The translations under genes were made by a program, and so were the position numbers. A DNA stretch of 6,641 bases from CAYVMN01 sp964452575 (lineage in GTDB: Bacteria > Desulfobacterota > DSM-4660 > Desulfatiglandales > Desulfatiglandaceae), in NCBI GenBank assembly GCA_964452575.1, contig CAYVMN010000226.1:1-6641 (forward strand). Reading direction: 5' to 3'. Shown here piece by piece: positions 5,339-6,641 of the stretch. Numbering within the stretch: the first letter of the stretch is position 1; each line of letters begins with the position of its first letter. The notes under the pieces are model-generated. The model was not told the DNA's origin, ran no database searches, and worked only from the letters and a program-made list of their open reading frames with translations.

Positions 5339-5713
5339 ATGGACAGGGAAGAATTTACATCTTTCCGCAAGAAATTGAAAAAAACACAGAGCCAGATGGC
5401 CCAATTGCTCGGAACTTCGGTTAAGGCCGTTCATAGCTACGAGCAGGGATGGAGATCCATCCCTGCCCATGCCGAGCGGCAGCTACTCTTCCTGGCCTTC
5501 ATGAGCGGGCAAGGGAAATTGGCCCCGAAACATTGCTGGAAAATAAAAAAATGCCCTGCCAGGCAAAGATCAAAATGCCCTGCCTGGGAGTTTCATCTGG
5601 GGCATGTGTGCTGGTTCATAAATGGCACAATTTGTGAGGGAACGGTTCAGAAGGGCTGGAGAGAAAAGATGAAGATGTGTCGATCATGTGAGGTCTTCCG
5701 CTCTTTGTTCTGA
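5339..5713 (+). CDS. XRE-type helix-turn-helix protein with a seven-cysteine C-terminal domain
   Basis: A 124-residue protein from the ATG at 5339 (134 if started at 5309). Counting from 5339, residues 1-55 form an XRE/Cro-type helix-turn-helix (FRKKLKKTQSQMAQLLGTSV, then KAVHSYEQGWRSIP), a DNA-binding domain. From residue 66 come cysteines at 66, 72, 80, 91, 99, 114 and 117 in the pattern HCWKIKKCP...KCPAW...HVCWFINGTIC...MCRSCEVF. Two Cys-Trp pairs and the CxxC end resemble the 'two-CW' cysteine-rich proteins of Desulfobacterota, so metal or iron-sulfur binding is likely. The 5339 start is preferred because GGGGGAG lies 11 bases upstream, whereas 5309 has no ribosome-binding site. The gene is 75 bases before the membrane cytochrome gene, on the same strand. 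A role as a redox- or metal-responsive regulator is inference. Confidence 0.85.
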   Translation: MDREEFTSFRKKLKKTQSQMAQLLGTSVKAVHSYEQGWRSIPAHAERQLLFLAFMSGQGKLAPKHCWKIKKCPARQRSKCPAWEFHLGHVCWFINGTICEGTVQKGWREKMKMCRSCEVFRSLF

Positions 5714-5788
5714 AGTTCTGACCAGCACTTCTTGCAGAATAAGCCGCAGGGACGACACTCGCGTGAGCACCGAAAGGCAGAACCTTCT

Positions 5789-6641
5789 ATGTTCTTTAAT
5801 ATATGCCTGGTTATTGCCCTGCTGGTCTTTGGTTTGGGTTTGATCTATAAGATATCCACCTGGTTCCGCTATAGCCTGGATACGGATATTTCGAACCTAA
5901 ACCCCTTGACACGGCTTCGTGCTGCTGCCAAGGGAGGTCTTTTGAGCATATTCAGTGCCAGGATTATTACCCTCCTTAAGACCTTTTTCCTCGATGTACT
6001 CCTTCAGGTGAGGATACTAAGAGAAAGCCGCCTCCGATGGTTCATGCACATGGCCGTGTATTGGGGGGTTATCTTGTTGCTCCTTATGCACGCCCTGGAG
6101 AAGGTATTAACAGTCAATCTTTTCACTGAGTATTATCCCACCCTCAACCCCTTTTTGTTCCTTAGAAACCTGTTCGCTCTACTGGTGATCGTCGGATTGG
6201 TCGTCTCCTCATACCGCCGATTCATCTTGAAAGTTCCCCACCTGTTTACCAACAGTATGGATATCTACTCGATAGTTATCCTGGCCGTTATCATGCTGAG
6301 CGGGATCTTCTTGGAGGGTACAAAGATCGTCTCCTTCACCAGGTATGAGGATATGGTAAAGGAGTATGCCGATTCTGACGACAAAGAAGAGCTAAGATCG
6401 CTGGAGGGTTACTGGGTAAGCAAGTATGGTGTCGTCTCACCCGGTGTGAAGGGTCCATTCGAAGACAAGGCCCTTGGCCAGGGCAAGGAGCTTCACGAAA
6501 TGAGTTGCGCTGCCTGCCATTCCAGGCCTCAGTGGGCCTTTATGAGCTACGGGGTAGCGAAGGCGATCAAGCCTGCTGCATTGAGGCTGGATCAGGCTCG
6601 CCTTCCGCTAATCCTGTGGTATGTCCATTTCCTGGCATGCT
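5789..6641 (+). CDS. NarI/DsrM-like membrane cytochrome b subunit with a c-type haem motif (3' end cut by window)
   Basis: The frame is open for 284 residues from the ATG at 5789 to the right edge. Predicted membrane helices lie at about 3-20, 83-102, 126-141, 160-176 and 272-284 onward. Histidines in or near helices (His87, His101, His280 in LILWYVHF) are candidate haem b ligands, as in nitrate-reductase gamma (NarI) and DsrM. Between helices 4 and 5, an insert of about 95 residues carries CAACH (240-244), a covalent haem c attachment motif that would be matured outside the cytoplasm. Proteins of this kind pass electrons between the quinone pool and Hdr-like or periplasmic partners. The partner subunit should lie downstream of 6641. 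AAAGG lies about 11 bases before the ATG, a modest ribosome-binding site. Family placement is good; the specific complex (Tmc-, Hme- or Dsr-like) cannot be assigned. Confidence 0.85.
   Translation, partial: MFFNICLVIALLVFGLGLIYKISTWFRYSLDTDISNLNPLTRLRAAAKGGLLSIFSARIITLLKTFFLDVLLQVRILRESRLRWFMHMAVYWGVILLLLMHALEKVLTVNLFTEYYPTLNPFLFLRNLFALLVIVGLVVSSYRRFILKVPHLFTNSMDIYSIVILAVIMLSGIFLEGTKIVSFTRYEDMVKEYADSDDKEELRSLEGYWVSKYGVVSPGVKGPFEDKALGQGKELHEMSCAACHSRPQWAFMSYGVAKAIKPAALRLDQARLPLILWYVHFLAC

Noticed and set aside
1..6641. tRNA, rRNA or CRISPR elements
   Set aside because: No GTTCRANTC-type T-loop with a foldable cloverleaf, no rRNA motifs and no regularly spaced direct repeats were seen on either strand.

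Overview
The window looks like a chromosomal segment from an anaerobic bacterium, most likely Desulfobacterota (former Deltaproteobacteria) or a relative. This is inferred from three things: an Mrp/Mbh-type antiporter operon of the kind found in anaerobes, a NarI/DsrM-like membrane cytochrome b carrying a CxxCH haem c motif, and intergenic repeats of types I associate with such genomes. No rRNA, tRNA, CRISPR array, complete insertion sequence or phage gene was seen.

Left part, minus strand (about 1-2766). Five tightly packed, partly overlapping genes, read right to left, encode MnhE, MnhF, MnhG, a DUF4040/MbhD protein and a single reading frame joining an MbhE-like domain to an MnhB domain. 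The last runs off the left edge. The order matches mbhA-B-C-D-E-F of archaeal membrane-bound hydrogenase and the related Mrp-type Na+/H+ antiporter modules. The missing MnhC- and MnhD-like subunits, and any redox partner, should lie beyond position 1. Upstream of MnhE is a gene for an unrecognised small P-loop NTPase. A good -35 hexamer between the two suggests the antiporter genes also have their own promoter.

Middle (2767-4513). A 390-base gap holds a strong Shine-Dalgarno sequence on the plus strand, a large imperfect inverted repeat with alternative pairings, and a terminator-like hairpin. It is followed by a 103-residue protein of unknown function and a cation diffusion facilitator with the HxxxD/HxxxD site typical of zinc-type exporters. 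The gap could be a regulatory leader for these two genes, but this is unproven.

Right part (4514-6641). About 800 bases without a convincing gene contain at least two kinds of dispersed intergenic repeat. Then come an XRE-type helix-turn-helix protein fused to a seven-cysteine C-terminal region, and the 5' part of a NarI/DsrM-like membrane cytochrome b with an inserted CAACH haem c motif, cut by the right edge. The last protein probably belongs to a quinone-linked electron-transfer complex continuing past 6641. The cysteine-rich regulator beside it may be a redox or metal sensor for that locus (inference).
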